Origin: UKL13-2 sp044229235
GTDB lineage: Bacteria; Pseudomonadota; Gammaproteobacteria; Burkholderiales; Usitatibacteraceae
Assembly: GCA_044229235.1 (NCBI GenBank)
Contig: JBGATH010000008.1
Location: 75,266-139,265, forward strand
Direction of reading: 5' to 3'
DNA: 64,000 nucleotides
Shown: in pieces, positions 24,812-33,421 of the stretch
How the letters are laid out: each line of letters begins with the position of its first letter
Numbering within the stretch: position 1 is the stretch's first letter
The notes under the pieces: generated by a model
Told to the model about the DNA's origin: nothing
Database searches by the model: none
Seen by the model: the letters and a program-made list of their open reading frames with translations, nothing else
Program-made: the position numbers and the translations under genes

Positions 24812-26149
24812 CTACTTTGCTGTCGCCTTCTCTTTCAAATACTTCTCCGCCGCTTCCAGAATCCGGTCGCGGTTGAGCACGTAATCCTGTGCGGCAAGCT
24901 TGACTTCCACATCAGGCGCCACGCCTTCGCCTTCGATGCGCTTGCCGCTGCGCGTAACGAATCCGAGCTCGCTGTAGGCCAGTTGACCACCGCCGGGTAG
25001 GTCGGCGTAGCCCAGGTAACCTAACAGGCAGCCGCAAGTGCGCTGGCCGATGATGGTGGCACGGCCGCCGTCCTGCAGCGCACCGGAAACCACTTCCGAG
25101 GCGGATGCGCTGTTGCCATTGGTAAGGATCACCAGCGGCTTGGTGTAGGCCTTTTCCCGGGAACCCTTGAGTTCAGGCTCCAGTTTCATCACGTCGATGA
25201 AAAAGAGCGACACCGGTTTGCCGGTGCGGGTCAGCAGCTTCACGCCTTTCTGGTCTTCGGCAAAAAATCGCGCCATGATTTTCGTGGCCATGTCGCCTGA
25301 ACCGCCGCCGTTGTTGCGCAGGTCCAGGATCAGGCCGGGCGTGTCCTTGAAGCTGTCGATGGCGTCGATGACGCCCGATTGCAGCGTGGGATTGAACGCC
25401 GAGAAGCGCACATAGCCGAAGCCGGAGGGCAGCACGCGGTGGCTCATGTCGGGCACCGCGCGGAATTTGCGTCGCGCCATGGTGGCCGTGATCTCGCTGC
25501 CGTCGCCGCGCAGGAAGGTCATGGTGGATTTGCTGCCGATGTCACCGCCGACGATCTTGCGCAGCGCGCCACGGGTACGCGCCCAAGGCGTGGAGGACTC
25601 GCGCGCTGCGGCGACCAGTTCGCGGTAATAGGCAAGGGCGGGCTTGCCGTCGATCGTCTTCACGGTCATGCCGGCGCGCACGCCTGCCCACCAGGCATCC
25701 GATTCGGTGTGCACGTTGGTGAGCAATAGCTGGTCGTCTGCCTCGATGAAGCCGATGCCCAGGGAGTGCGATTCCTGGGCCTTTTGCTGCGCCACCTGCT
25801 TGGGCGATTCGACGCGGGTATGCGAGTCTTTCAATTCGCCGGCCATCTTGTCCAGCAGTTCCCAGTACTGGTCGTCGTTGGTGGCGGCGTTGATCCTTGG
25901 TTCGTGGCGGGCCCGCACGGCCTTCCAGTCCACGCCGTTCATTTTCGGGTCGTAGTACTTGTCGTTGATGGTGTGCCACACCACATCCAGCGCCTCGCGT
26001 TTCCAGCTGTCGTCGTTCGAGGGGACGGGGACATTGCTGACCGGTGTGGCGGCGCGTTGGCGGCCGATCAGGTTGTACGGATCGACTGCGGCGCAGCCGG
26101 TCAAAAAAGCGAGGCAGGCAAACAGGGAGAGCGTGCGATGTGCGGTCAT
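24812..26149 (-). CDS. S41-family peptidase, lipoprotein
   Basis: The 445-residue protein has a lipoprotein signal with lipobox LTGC (Cys19). It then has an S41 N-terminal helical region, a PDZ-like segment (SLGIGFIEADDQLLLTNVH, AGVRAGMTVKTIDGKPA) and the tail-specific protease core with GLILDLRNNGGGSGD and the nucleophile serine in NGNSASASEVV. Tail-specific proteases degrade or process envelope proteins using a Ser-Lys dyad. It is probably on the periplasmic side of the inner or outer membrane. The open frame extends upstream over 100 codons but that part lacks similarity and precedes the signal peptide. Confidence 0.9.
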   Translation of the reverse strand: MTAHRTLSLFACLAFLTGCAAVDPYNLIGRQRAATPVSNVPVPSNDDSWKREALDVVWHTINDKYYDPKMNGVDWKAVRARHEPRINAATNDDQYWELLDKMAGELKDSHTRVESPKQVAQQKAQESHSLGIGFIEADDQLLLTNVHTESDAWWAGVRAGMTVKTIDGKPALAYYRELVAAARESSTPWARTRGALRKIVGGDIGSKSTMTFLRGDGSEITATMARRKFRAVPDMSHRVLPSGFGYVRFSAFNPTLQSGVIDAIDSFKDTPGLILDLRNNGGGSGDMATKIMARFFAEDQKGVKLLTRTGKPVSLFFIDVMKLEPELKGSREKAYTKPLVILTNGNSASASEVVSGALQDGGRATIIGQRTCGCLLGYLGYADLPGGGQLAYSELGFVTRSGKRIEGEGVAPDVEVKLAAQDYVLNRDRILEAAEKYLKEKATAK

Positions 26150-26279
26150 GAACGGGGCAGGTTGGAAATGAAAGGTGCCGGCAGCGCCGATAGTGCCGAT
26201 AGCGCCACGCATTATGCGCGATTGGATTGGACGTAATGTAGCGATCCGAAACACAGGCAACCGTCCGCTATGATGCCTT

Positions 26280-27023
26280 GTGGAACTCTCCCCGAACCTG
26301 CTTGCCCTTGTCGTCGCCGTCGCATTCCTCTCGGCCATTGTCGGCGGCATGGGCGGTTTCGGCACCGGCATCATCCTCACTGCTACGCTGACACCGCTCC
26401 TTGGCATCAAGGCGGTGGTGCCGGTGCTGGCGTTTGCCGGGGTCATCATCAACTGCGGCCGTTTCTGGTTTTACCGGCACGATTTCAATGCGCGGGCGGT
26501 CAAGCTGGTGTTGCCGCCGGCCCTGCTGTGCCTGGTGGGCGCGACCTTCCTCTACGACAAACTCGACCCCGCGCCGCTGGCCGTGGTCATCGGCGTGGTG
26601 GTGCTGCTGGCATTGCCGGCGCGGCGCTATTTGCAGTCACGCAGCCTGCACCTGGGCAGCACCGGCTTGGTGGTCGGCGGCGGGCTGTTCGGGTTTCTCA
26701 ACGGCATCGCCTCGGGCATGGGGGTGGTGCTGGTTTCGCTGCTGCTGGGTGCGGGCCTGACCGGCACGGCGGTAATGGCCACCGATGCGCTGATCACCAT
26801 CGTCGTGGACATTTCACGCGCGGCGCTGTTCAGTCGCTTCAACCTCCTGACCAGCAGCGGGCTGGTGCTGGGCGCCATCATCGGGCTCGCGTCGCTGCCA
26901 GGCTCCTGGATGGCCTCGAAGCTGGTGCAGCGCATGGGCCACAAGATGCACATCGCCATCATCGAAGTGCTGATCGCCATCGGCGGCGCCAGCATCCTTG
27001 TTCACGGGCTGCGCGCGCTCTGA
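26280..27023 (+). CDS. TauE/SafE-family membrane permease
   Basis: The 247-residue protein has about eight transmembrane helices with the inverted repeat of the TauE/SafE family: AIVGGMGGFGTGIILTATLTPLLGIKAVVPVLAF and, in the second half, GFLNGIASGMGVVLVSLLLGAGLTGTAVMATDA. Members export sulfite, sulfoacetate or other small anions; with a sox cluster elsewhere in the window a sulfur-linked role is possible but unsupported by proximity. Translation starts at GTG; no ATG is available in frame, and no good ribosome site is visible. Confidence 0.85.
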   Translation: MELSPNLLALVVAVAFLSAIVGGMGGFGTGIILTATLTPLLGIKAVVPVLAFAGVIINCGRFWFYRHDFNARAVKLVLPPALLCLVGATFLYDKLDPAPLAVVIGVVVLLALPARRYLQSRSLHLGSTGLVVGGGLFGFLNGIASGMGVVLVSLLLGAGLTGTAVMATDALITIVVDISRAALFSRFNLLTSSGLVLGAIIGLASLPGSWMASKLVQRMGHKMHIAIIEVLIAIGGASILVHGLRAL

Positions 27024-27062
27024 AACCGGCAAAAAACCCGCCGTGTTTTCGGCGTTTGCCGG

Positions 27063-27068
27063 TATACT
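27063..27068 (+). promoter_or_regulatory. Possible -10 element before the indolepyruvate oxidoreductase gene
   Basis: TATACT lies about 105 bases before the start codon in the 150-base gap; no convincing -35 accompanies it. Confidence 0.3.
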
Positions 27069-27173
27069 TGCGCCCGCCTTCGGACAAGGACACAATCCCT
27101 CGAAGAAACGGCGTCATGCGCGTCTCCCCGGCGTGCTGAAAACCCCAGAACACAATTTTGAGGAGTCCCCTGC

Positions 27174-30100
27174 ATGTCTGCTGTGCCTAACGCCGTTTCC
27201 GGCGCGCCCGTTTCATCCTTTTCGCACGTTTCGCTCGACGACAAGTACCTGCTGAACCACGGCCGTGTGTACCTCACCGGCACCCAGGCACTGGTGCGCC
27301 TGCCCATGATCCAGCGCGCGCGCGACCTGGCTGCGGGACTGAACACGGCCGGCTTCATCTCCGGCTACCGCGGCTCGCCGCTGGGCGGCTACGACCAGGC
27401 GCTGTGGAAGGCCCGCAAATTCCTCGCCGACAATCACGTCCATTTCACGCCCGGCGTAAACGAAGAACTGGCGGCCACCGCCGTGTGGGGCTCCCAGCAG
27501 GTGGGCCTGTTTCCGGGCGCGAAATACGACGGCGTGTTCGGCATCTGGTATGGCAAGGGCCCCGGCGTGGATCGCTCGGGTGATGTGTTCAAGCACGCCA
27601 ATGCGGCCGGCTCATCGAAAAACGGCGGCGTGCTGCTGGTGGCCGGTGATGACCACGCCTGCAAGTCCTCCACCCTGCCGCACCAGTCCGAACATATTTT
27701 TGACGCGGCTATGATCCCGGTGCTGTATCCGACTGGGGTGCAGGAAATCATCGACCTGGGCCTGCACGGCTTTGCCATGTCGCGCTACTCGGGCCTGTAC
27801 GTGGCCTTCAAGTGCATCTCCGACACGGTCGATGCCTCGGCGTCCATCAACATCGATATCGACAATCCGAAAATCGTGCTGCCCGAGGACTTTCCGATGC
27901 CCACGGGCGGCGTGTCGATCCGCTGGCCGGACGCGCCCATGGAGCAGGAATTGCGGCTGCAGCAGGGCAAGATTTACGCGGCGCTGGCCTATTGCCGCGC
28001 CAATAAACTCAATCGCATCACCATCAACTGCGAGAACCCGCGGCTGGGCATCATTGCGTCGGGCAAGAGCTACCTGGATGTGCGCCAGGCGCTGGAGGAC
28101 CTGGGGATCGATGACCGGCACGCGGCCGAAATCGGCATCCGCCTGATGAAAGTCGGCATGCCCTGGCCCCTGGAGCCGACCGCCGTGCGCGAGTTTGCGC
28201 AGGGCCTCGATGAAATCCTGGTGGTCGAGGAAAAGCGCCAGCTCATCGAATACCAGATGAAGGAGCAGCTCTACAACTGGCGCGACGACGTGCGGCCGCG
28301 TGTGATCGGCAAGTACGACGAACACGGCGAGTGGGAAGTTGCGCGCAGCGCCTGGCTGCTGCCGGCAGCCGGCGAACTCACGCCGGCCATGATCGCCCGC
28401 GTCATCGCCAAACGCATCGGCAAGTTCTACACCAGCAAGATCGTTGAAGCCCGCCTCAAGTTCATCGAGGACAAGGAAGCGGCGCTGGAGCGTCCGCGCG
28501 CCAAGGTGGCGCGCATTCCGACGTTCTGCTCGGGCTGCCCGCACAATACCTCCACCAAGGTACCGGAAGGCTCCAAAGCGCTGGCCGGGATCGGCTGCCA
28601 CTACATGGCCACCTGGATCCGCCGTGAACAAACCATGACCTTCACGCAGATGGGTGGCGAGGGTGTGCCTTGGGTCGGCATCCAGCCGTTCACCGAGACC
28701 GCGCACATCTTCGCCAATCTTGGTGATGGCACCTACTACCATTCCGGCCTGCTGGCGATTCGCGCGGCCATTGCCGCCAAGGTCAACATCACCTACAAGA
28801 TCCTGTTCAACGACGCCGTCGCCATGACCGGCGGCCAGCCGGTGGATGGCCCGATCAGCGTGCCGATGATCACCCACCAGGTGCAATCCGAAGGTTGCGG
28901 CAAGATCGTCATCGTCACCGACGAGCCGGAGAAATACCAGGCGCAGGAAATCCAGTCCGCGCTGGCACCGGGAGTGATGGTGCATCACCGCGATGAACTG
29001 GACGAGGTGCAGCGCATGCTGCGTCAGATTCCCGGTTGCACCGTGATGATTTACGACCAGACCTGCGCGGCCGAGAAGCGCCGCCGCCGCAAGCGCGGTA
29101 CCTTCCCGGATCCGGCCAAGCGCGTGGTCATCAATGAACTGGTGTGCGAAGGCTGCGGCGACTGCGGCAAGAAATCCAATTGCGTATCGATCGCGCCGGT
29201 GGAAACCGAGTTCGGCAGGAAGCGCGCCATCGACCAGTCCAGTTGCAACAAGGATTTCTCCTGCGTGAAGGGTTTTTGCCCGTCGTTCGTGACGGTGGAG
29301 GGCGGCCAGCTGAAGAAGCGCAAGGCGGTGGTGCAGGAAGTGCTGTCCGCATTGCCGGAACCGACGCTGCCGTCGCTGGATCGTCCCTGGGGCATCCTCG
29401 TCACCGGCGTCGGCGGCACCGGCGTGGTCACCATCGGCGCGCTGTTGGGTATGGCGGCGCACCTCGAAAACAAGGGCGTGGCGGTGCTGGACATGACCGG
29501 CCTGGCGCAAAAAGGCGGCAGCGTTTACACGCACGTTCGCATCGCCGCGAAACCGGAGGACATTCATGCGGTGCGCATCGCCGCCGGTGAAGCCAACGCG
29601 CTGCTGGGCTGCGACATGATTGTGTCGACCTCGGACGAAGCCATCGCCAAGATGCAAAAAAGTGTGACCTCGGGCGTGGTCAATGCCGACGTCTCGCCGA
29701 CCGGCGACTTCACCAAGCAACCCGACCTGCAGATTCCGGTGGCCGGGATGGAAGACGTGCTGCGCGACGCGATGAAGGAAGTCGATTTTGTCGATGCCTC
29801 GCAACTGGCCACGGCGCTGCTGGGTGATGGCATCTATACCAACCCGTTCGTCATGGGCTTCGGCTGGCAGAAGGGATTGATTCCGCTGACGCTGGAATCG
29901 ATCCTGCGCGCCATCGAACTCAACGGCGCAGCGGTGGAGAAAAACAAGGCGGCCTTTGACTGGGGCCGCCGTGCCGCGGTGGACCTGCGCAGCGTGCAGA
30001 AGATGGCGACGCCGCCGGAAGCCAAACCGGAATCACAGCGCCTGTCGGAAACCATCGAGGAAATGGTCTCGCGCCGCCGGCAGTTCCTCACCGATTATCA

Positions 30101-30728
30101 GGATGCCGCGTATGCCGACCGCTACGCCGCGCTGGTGGCGAAAGTGCAGAAAGTCGAAGCCGAAAAGTTCGCCGGCAAGAAAGCCTTGTCAGCCGCGGTC
30201 GCCCGCTATTTCTTCAAGGTGATGGCCTACAAAGACGAATACGAAGTCGCGCGCCTGTATTCGCAGTCGGACTTCAGGAAGCGCATCGCCGACCAGTTCG
30301 AAGGTGACTACAAGCTCACTTTCCACATGGCCCCGCCCATCATGAGCGAGATCGATCCGGCCACGGGCGAGCTGAAAAAGCAGACCTTCGGCCCGTGGAT
30401 GATGACGGCGTTTTCGGTGCTGTCGAAATTCAAGGGATTGCGCGGCGGCGCGCTGGATATCTTCGGCTACACGGAAGAACGCCGGATGGAGCGGCAGTTG
30501 ATCGCGGATTACGAATCAACGGTGGATTCGTTGCTGGCATCGTTGTCAGCGGACAACTACGACGTGGCGGTAGATATTGCGTCGATTCCGGAATTCATTC
30601 GCGGGTTTGGGCATGTGAAGCATCAGCACTTCCTGGAAGCGAAGAAGCGGGAAGTTGAGTTGATGGAGAGGTTTCGGAATCCTGTTGCCGGAGCGGCGAA
30701 AGAGATTCGGGTGAAGGTGGCGGCGTAA
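27174..30728 (+). CDS. Indolepyruvate ferredoxin oxidoreductase, fused alpha-beta
   Basis: The 1184-residue protein fuses the pieces of 2-ketoacid:ferredoxin oxidoreductase. The first half has the domain starting GYRGSPLGGYD. Next come the cysteine motif CSGCPHNTST and the thiamine-diphosphate site GDGTYYHSGLLAIRAA ... GGQPVDG, then a Cys-rich cluster site CEGCGDCGKKSNC, and the gamma-type domain GVGGTGVVTIGALLGMAAH. It oxidatively decarboxylates aryl- or branched-chain 2-oxo acids to acyl-CoA in the cytoplasm. This long fused form is typical of aerobic proteobacteria. AGGAG lies eight bases upstream of the start. It precedes the bkd genes, suggesting a shared role in amino-acid-derived keto acid breakdown. 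Confidence 0.92.
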   Translation: MSAVPNAVSGAPVSSFSHVSLDDKYLLNHGRVYLTGTQALVRLPMIQRARDLAAGLNTAGFISGYRGSPLGGYDQALWKARKFLADNHVHFTPGVNEELAATAVWGSQQVGLFPGAKYDGVFGIWYGKGPGVDRSGDVFKHANAAGSSKNGGVLLVAGDDHACKSSTLPHQSEHIFDAAMIPVLYPTGVQEIIDLGLHGFAMSRYSGLYVAFKCISDTVDASASINIDIDNPKIVLPEDFPMPTGGVSIRWPDAPMEQELRLQQGKIYAALAYCRANKLNRITINCENPRLGIIASGKSYLDVRQALEDLGIDDRHAAEIGIRLMKVGMPWPLEPTAVREFAQGLDEILVVEEKRQLIEYQMKEQLYNWRDDVRPRVIGKYDEHGEWEVARSAWLLPAAGELTPAMIARVIAKRIGKFYTSKIVEARLKFIEDKEAALERPRAKVARIPTFCSGCPHNTSTKVPEGSKALAGIGCHYMATWIRREQTMTFTQMGGEGVPWVGIQPFTETAHIFANLGDGTYYHSGLLAIRAAIAAKVNITYKILFNDAVAMTGGQPVDGPISVPMITHQVQSEGCGKIVIVTDEPEKYQAQEIQSALAPGVMVHHRDELDEVQRMLRQIPGCTVMIYDQTCAAEKRRRRKRGTFPDPAKRVVINELVCEGCGDCGKKSNCVSIAPVETEFGRKRAIDQSSCNKDFSCVKGFCPSFVTVEGGQLKKRKAVVQEVLSALPEPTLPSLDRPWGILVTGVGGTGVVTIGALLGMAAHLENKGVAVLDMTGLAQKGGSVYTHVRIAAKPEDIHAVRIAAGEANALLGCDMIVSTSDEAIAKMQKSVTSGVVNADVSPTGDFTKQPDLQIPVAGMEDVLRDAMKEVDFVDASQLATALLGDGIYTNPFVMGFGWQKGLIPLTLESILRAIELNGAAVEKNKAAFDWGRRAAVDLRSVQKMATPPEAKPESQRLSETIEEMVSRRRQFLTDYQDAAYADRYAALVAKVQKVEAEKFAGKKALSAAVARYFFKVMAYKDEYEVARLYSQSDFRKRIADQFEGDYKLTFHMAPPIMSEIDPATGELKKQTFGPWMMTAFSVLSKFKGLRGGALDIFGYTEERRMERQLIADYESTVDSLLASLSADNYDVAVDIASIPEFIRGFGHVKHQHFLEAKKREVELMERFRNPVAGAAKEIRVKVAA

Positions 30729-30732
30729 CGAT

Positions 30733-30762
30733 TCGCGGCTTCATTTGGCTAGCGAGCCGCGA
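30733..30762. terminator. Hairpin after the indolepyruvate oxidoreductase gene
   Basis: TCGCGGCT and AGCCGCGA form an 8-bp stem with a 14-base loop, four bases after the stop codon; there is no T-run. Confidence 0.35.
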
Positions 30763-30858
30763 TCCGAAGAGTTCATTGAGGTTCGAGTTTGTTCGTGCTC
30801 CGCAGGTCTCTGGCCCCTCCCTTTAGAAAGGGAGGAGTCCCGGATGTGTGCGTCCTCG

Positions 30859-30925
30859 CAAACTCCAGCACCCACGCGCCTCCCAGACCAAGAATGCCCC
30901 AAACGCCCCGCCAATGCTGGGCTCT
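30859..30925. repeat. Hairpin repeat family, copy D (degenerate)
   Basis: AACTCCAGCACCCACGCGCC, then CAGACCAAGAATGCCCC and CCCGCCAATGCTGGGCTC, follows the family plan with several mismatches in the left arm. Confidence 0.5.
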
Positions 30926-31133
30926 CGCCTTGAAATGCAGGCGCCGCATTGCGCACCGCAGCAATAAAAAACAATTGCTTCCCCGATGACAACGATCAAA
31001 TCGCGACCCGAGTCCCGCGCTAGAATCCCTCACGATTGAAGTACCGCATCGCTGCGCGGTGACCCCGCGAACCAATGCACAACAGTTCGACACCAAGATC
31101 GACACGGGGCACAACCCTGCGAGGAGAAATCAG

Positions 31134-32381
31134 ATGACCAAGACCATCCCGGCGAACGGGCCGCTGCACCTGCATGTTCCCGAACCCAGTGGGCGCCCGG
31201 GGCAGGACACCGACTTCGGCTATCTGCATCTTTCGCCCGCCGGCGCCAAGCGCCGGCCACCGGTGAACGAGGTGCCGGCCAAAACCATTGACCTCGCTTT
31301 TGCATTGATCCGCGTGCTGGATGACGAAGGCCGCGCCGTCGGCCCGTGGGCGCCGGATGTCGATGCGGCATTCCTCAAGCGCGGGCTGCGCGCAATGTTG
31401 AAGACGCGCGCCTTCGATGCCCGCATGCTGATTGCGCAGCGGCAAAAGAAGATGTCGTTCTACATGCAGTGCCTGGGCGAAGAGGCCATTGCCACCGCGC
31501 ATGCCATGGCGCTCAACGACGGTGACATGTGCTTCCCGACCTATCGCCAGCAGGGGCTGCTGCTCGCCCGCGACGATGTGCCGATGGTCGAGATGATGTG
31601 CCAGCTGTTCTCCAACCAGCGTGACCCGCTGAAGGGCCGGCAGTTGCCGGTGATGTATTCGTACAAAAAATACGGTTTCTTCTCGATATCCGGCAACCTG
31701 GCCACGCAGATGATCCAGGCGGTGGGCTGGGGCATGGCCTCGGCCATCAAGGGTGACAACAAGGTGGCATCGGGCTGGATCGGCGACGGTGCCACGGCCG
31801 AGGCGGATTTTCATACCGCGCTGACCTTCGCCCACGTTTATCGCGCGCCGGTCATCATCAACGTGGTGAACAACCAGTGGGCGATCTCGACCTTCCAGGC
31901 CATTGCCGGCGGCGAGGGCACCACCTTCGCGGCGCGCGGCGTGGGTTCGGGCATCGCATCGCTGCGGGTGGACGGCAACGATTTTCTCGCCGTGTACGCC
32001 GCATCCAAATGGGCGCTGGAGCGGGCGCGTTCCAATTTCGGGCCGACGCTCATCGAATGGGTGACCTACCGCGCCGGCGCGCATTCCACCTCGGATGACC
32101 CGAGCAAGTACCGGCCGGCCAGCGATGTGCAGCGTTTCCCGCAGGGTGATCCGATCGCGCGCATGAAGCAGCACATGCTGGCACTGGGCATATGGACCGA
32201 AGCCGAACACGAGGCGCTGCAAAAGGACGTGGAGGCGGAAGTGGCCAAGGCGCAGAAGGAAGCCGAGAGCTACGGCACCCTGGCCGACGGCCATGTGCAA
32301 AGCCCCGATGCGATGTTCGAGGATGTGTACAAGGAAATGCCTGCGCATCTGAAGCGCCAGCGCCAGGAATTGGGAGTCTGA
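31134..32381 (+). CDS. bkdA1: Branched-chain 2-oxoacid dehydrogenase E1 alpha subunit
   Basis: The 415-residue protein matches the BkdA1/E1-alpha family: MSFYMQCLGEEAIATAHAMAL, YRQQGLLLARD, the thiamine-diphosphate motif GDGATAEADFHTALTFAHVYRAPVIINVVNNQWAIS and TYRAGAHSTSDDPSKYRP with the phosphorylation-loop-like serines. It decarboxylates branched-chain 2-oxo acids as part of the BCKDH complex in the cytoplasm. GAGGAGA seven bases upstream fixes the start; an upstream in-frame extension exists but lacks a ribosome site. It begins the bkdA1-bkdA2-bkdB operon. Confidence 0.94.
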   Translation: MTKTIPANGPLHLHVPEPSGRPGQDTDFGYLHLSPAGAKRRPPVNEVPAKTIDLAFALIRVLDDEGRAVGPWAPDVDAAFLKRGLRAMLKTRAFDARMLIAQRQKKMSFYMQCLGEEAIATAHAMALNDGDMCFPTYRQQGLLLARDDVPMVEMMCQLFSNQRDPLKGRQLPVMYSYKKYGFFSISGNLATQMIQAVGWGMASAIKGDNKVASGWIGDGATAEADFHTALTFAHVYRAPVIINVVNNQWAISTFQAIAGGEGTTFAARGVGSGIASLRVDGNDFLAVYAASKWALERARSNFGPTLIEWVTYRAGAHSTSDDPSKYRPASDVQRFPQGDPIARMKQHMLALGIWTEAEHEALQKDVEAEVAKAQKEAESYGTLADGHVQSPDAMFEDVYKEMPAHLKRQRQELGV

Positions 32382-32383
32382 TC

Positions 32384-33418
32384 ATGGATGGAACCAGCAT
32401 GAAAACGACCCAGATGACGATGATCCAGGCACTGCGTTCGGCGATGGACGTCATGCTCGAACGCGACGACAACGTGGTGATCTACGGACAGGACGTGGGT
32501 TACTTCGGCGGTGTGTTTCGCTGCACCGAGGGGCTGCAGAAGAAGTACGGCAAGTCGCGCGTGTTCGATTCGCCGATCTCCGAGGGCGGCATCGTCGGCA
32601 CTGCCGTCGGCATGGGCGCGTATGGCTTGCGGCCGGTGGTTGAAATCCAGTTCGCCGATTACTTCTATCCGGCCAGCGACCAGATCGTTTCCGAAGCCGC
32701 GCGTCTGCGCTTTCGTTCGGCGGGTGACTTTACGGCACCCATCACCATCCGCATGCCCTGTGGCGGCGGCATCTACGGCGGACAGACCCACAGCCAGAGC
32801 CCGGAGGCGCTGTTCACGCACGTCTGCGGCATTCGCACGGTGATGCCGTCCAATCCCTACGACGCCAAGGGCTTGCTGATCGCCAGCATCGAGTGCGACG
32901 ACCCGGTGATCTTCCTGGAACCGAAGCGCCTCTACAACGGCCCGTTCGACGGCCATCACGACCAGCCGGTGGTGCCGTGGTCGAAGCATCCCCGCGGCGA
33001 GGTGCCGGAAGGCTACTACACGGTGCCGCTGGAATCGGCATCGGTCGTGCGGCCCGGCAAGGATGTCACCGTGATCGCCTACGGCACCATGGTGTACGTG
33101 TCGGAAGCGGCCGCCAGGGAAAGCGGCATCGACGCGGAAATCATCGATCTGCGCAGCATCTGGCCGCTGGACCTCGACACCATCGTCAATTCGGTGAAGA
33201 AGACCGGGCGCTGCGTGATCGTGCATGAGGCCACGCGCACCAGCGGCTTTGGCGCGGAACTGGTGGCGCTGGTACAGGAGAACTGCTTCTATCACCTTGA
33301 AGCACCGGTCGAGCGCGTAACCGGCTGGGACACGCCGTATCCGCACGCGCAGGAGTGGGACTATTTTCCGGTTCCCGCGCGCGTTGCCGCGGCCATGAAG
33401 CGCGTGATCGAGGGCTAA
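32384..33418 (+). CDS. bkdA2: Branched-chain 2-oxoacid dehydrogenase E1 beta subunit
   Basis: The 344-residue E1 beta subunit shows MTMIQALRSAMDVMLERDDNVV, GQDVGYFGGVFRCTEGLQ, FDSPISEGGIVGTAVGMGAYG, VEIQFADYFYPASDQI and a transketolase C-domain (TVIAYGTMVYV). It forms the heterotetramer with E1 alpha and completes the thiamine-diphosphate site. Only two bases separate it from bkdA1. ATG at 32384 is used; a second ATG five codons later (MKTTQM) is also plausible. GGGAG precedes the first. Confidence 0.94.
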   Translation: MDGTSMKTTQMTMIQALRSAMDVMLERDDNVVIYGQDVGYFGGVFRCTEGLQKKYGKSRVFDSPISEGGIVGTAVGMGAYGLRPVVEIQFADYFYPASDQIVSEAARLRFRSAGDFTAPITIRMPCGGGIYGGQTHSQSPEALFTHVCGIRTVMPSNPYDAKGLLIASIECDDPVIFLEPKRLYNGPFDGHHDQPVVPWSKHPRGEVPEGYYTVPLESASVVRPGKDVTVIAYGTMVYVSEAAARESGIDAEIIDLRSIWPLDLDTIVNSVKKTGRCVIVHEATRTSGFGAELVALVQENCFYHLEAPVERVTGWDTPYPHAQEWDYFPVPARVAAAMKRVIEG

Positions 33419-33421
33419 GCC

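Larger units (their letters stand above)
30729..31133. other. Intergenic region between the oxidoreductase and bkd genes
   Basis: The 405-base gap holds a hairpin just after the oxidoreductase stop, a 20-base palindrome CCTCCCTTTAGAAAGGGAGG at 30816-30835, a degenerate hairpin repeat (copy D) and a possible -10 TAGAAT at 31021. No gene is visible. Confidence 0.45.

Noticed and set aside
27612..29804. 730-codon minus-strand open frame opposite the indolepyruvate oxidoreductase
   Set aside because: It is an antisense shadow of a strongly conserved gene, with no ribosome site and no domain.
31021..31026. TAGAAT as the bkd promoter -10
   Set aside because: No -35 is found at a suitable distance; it is mentioned only in the gap description.
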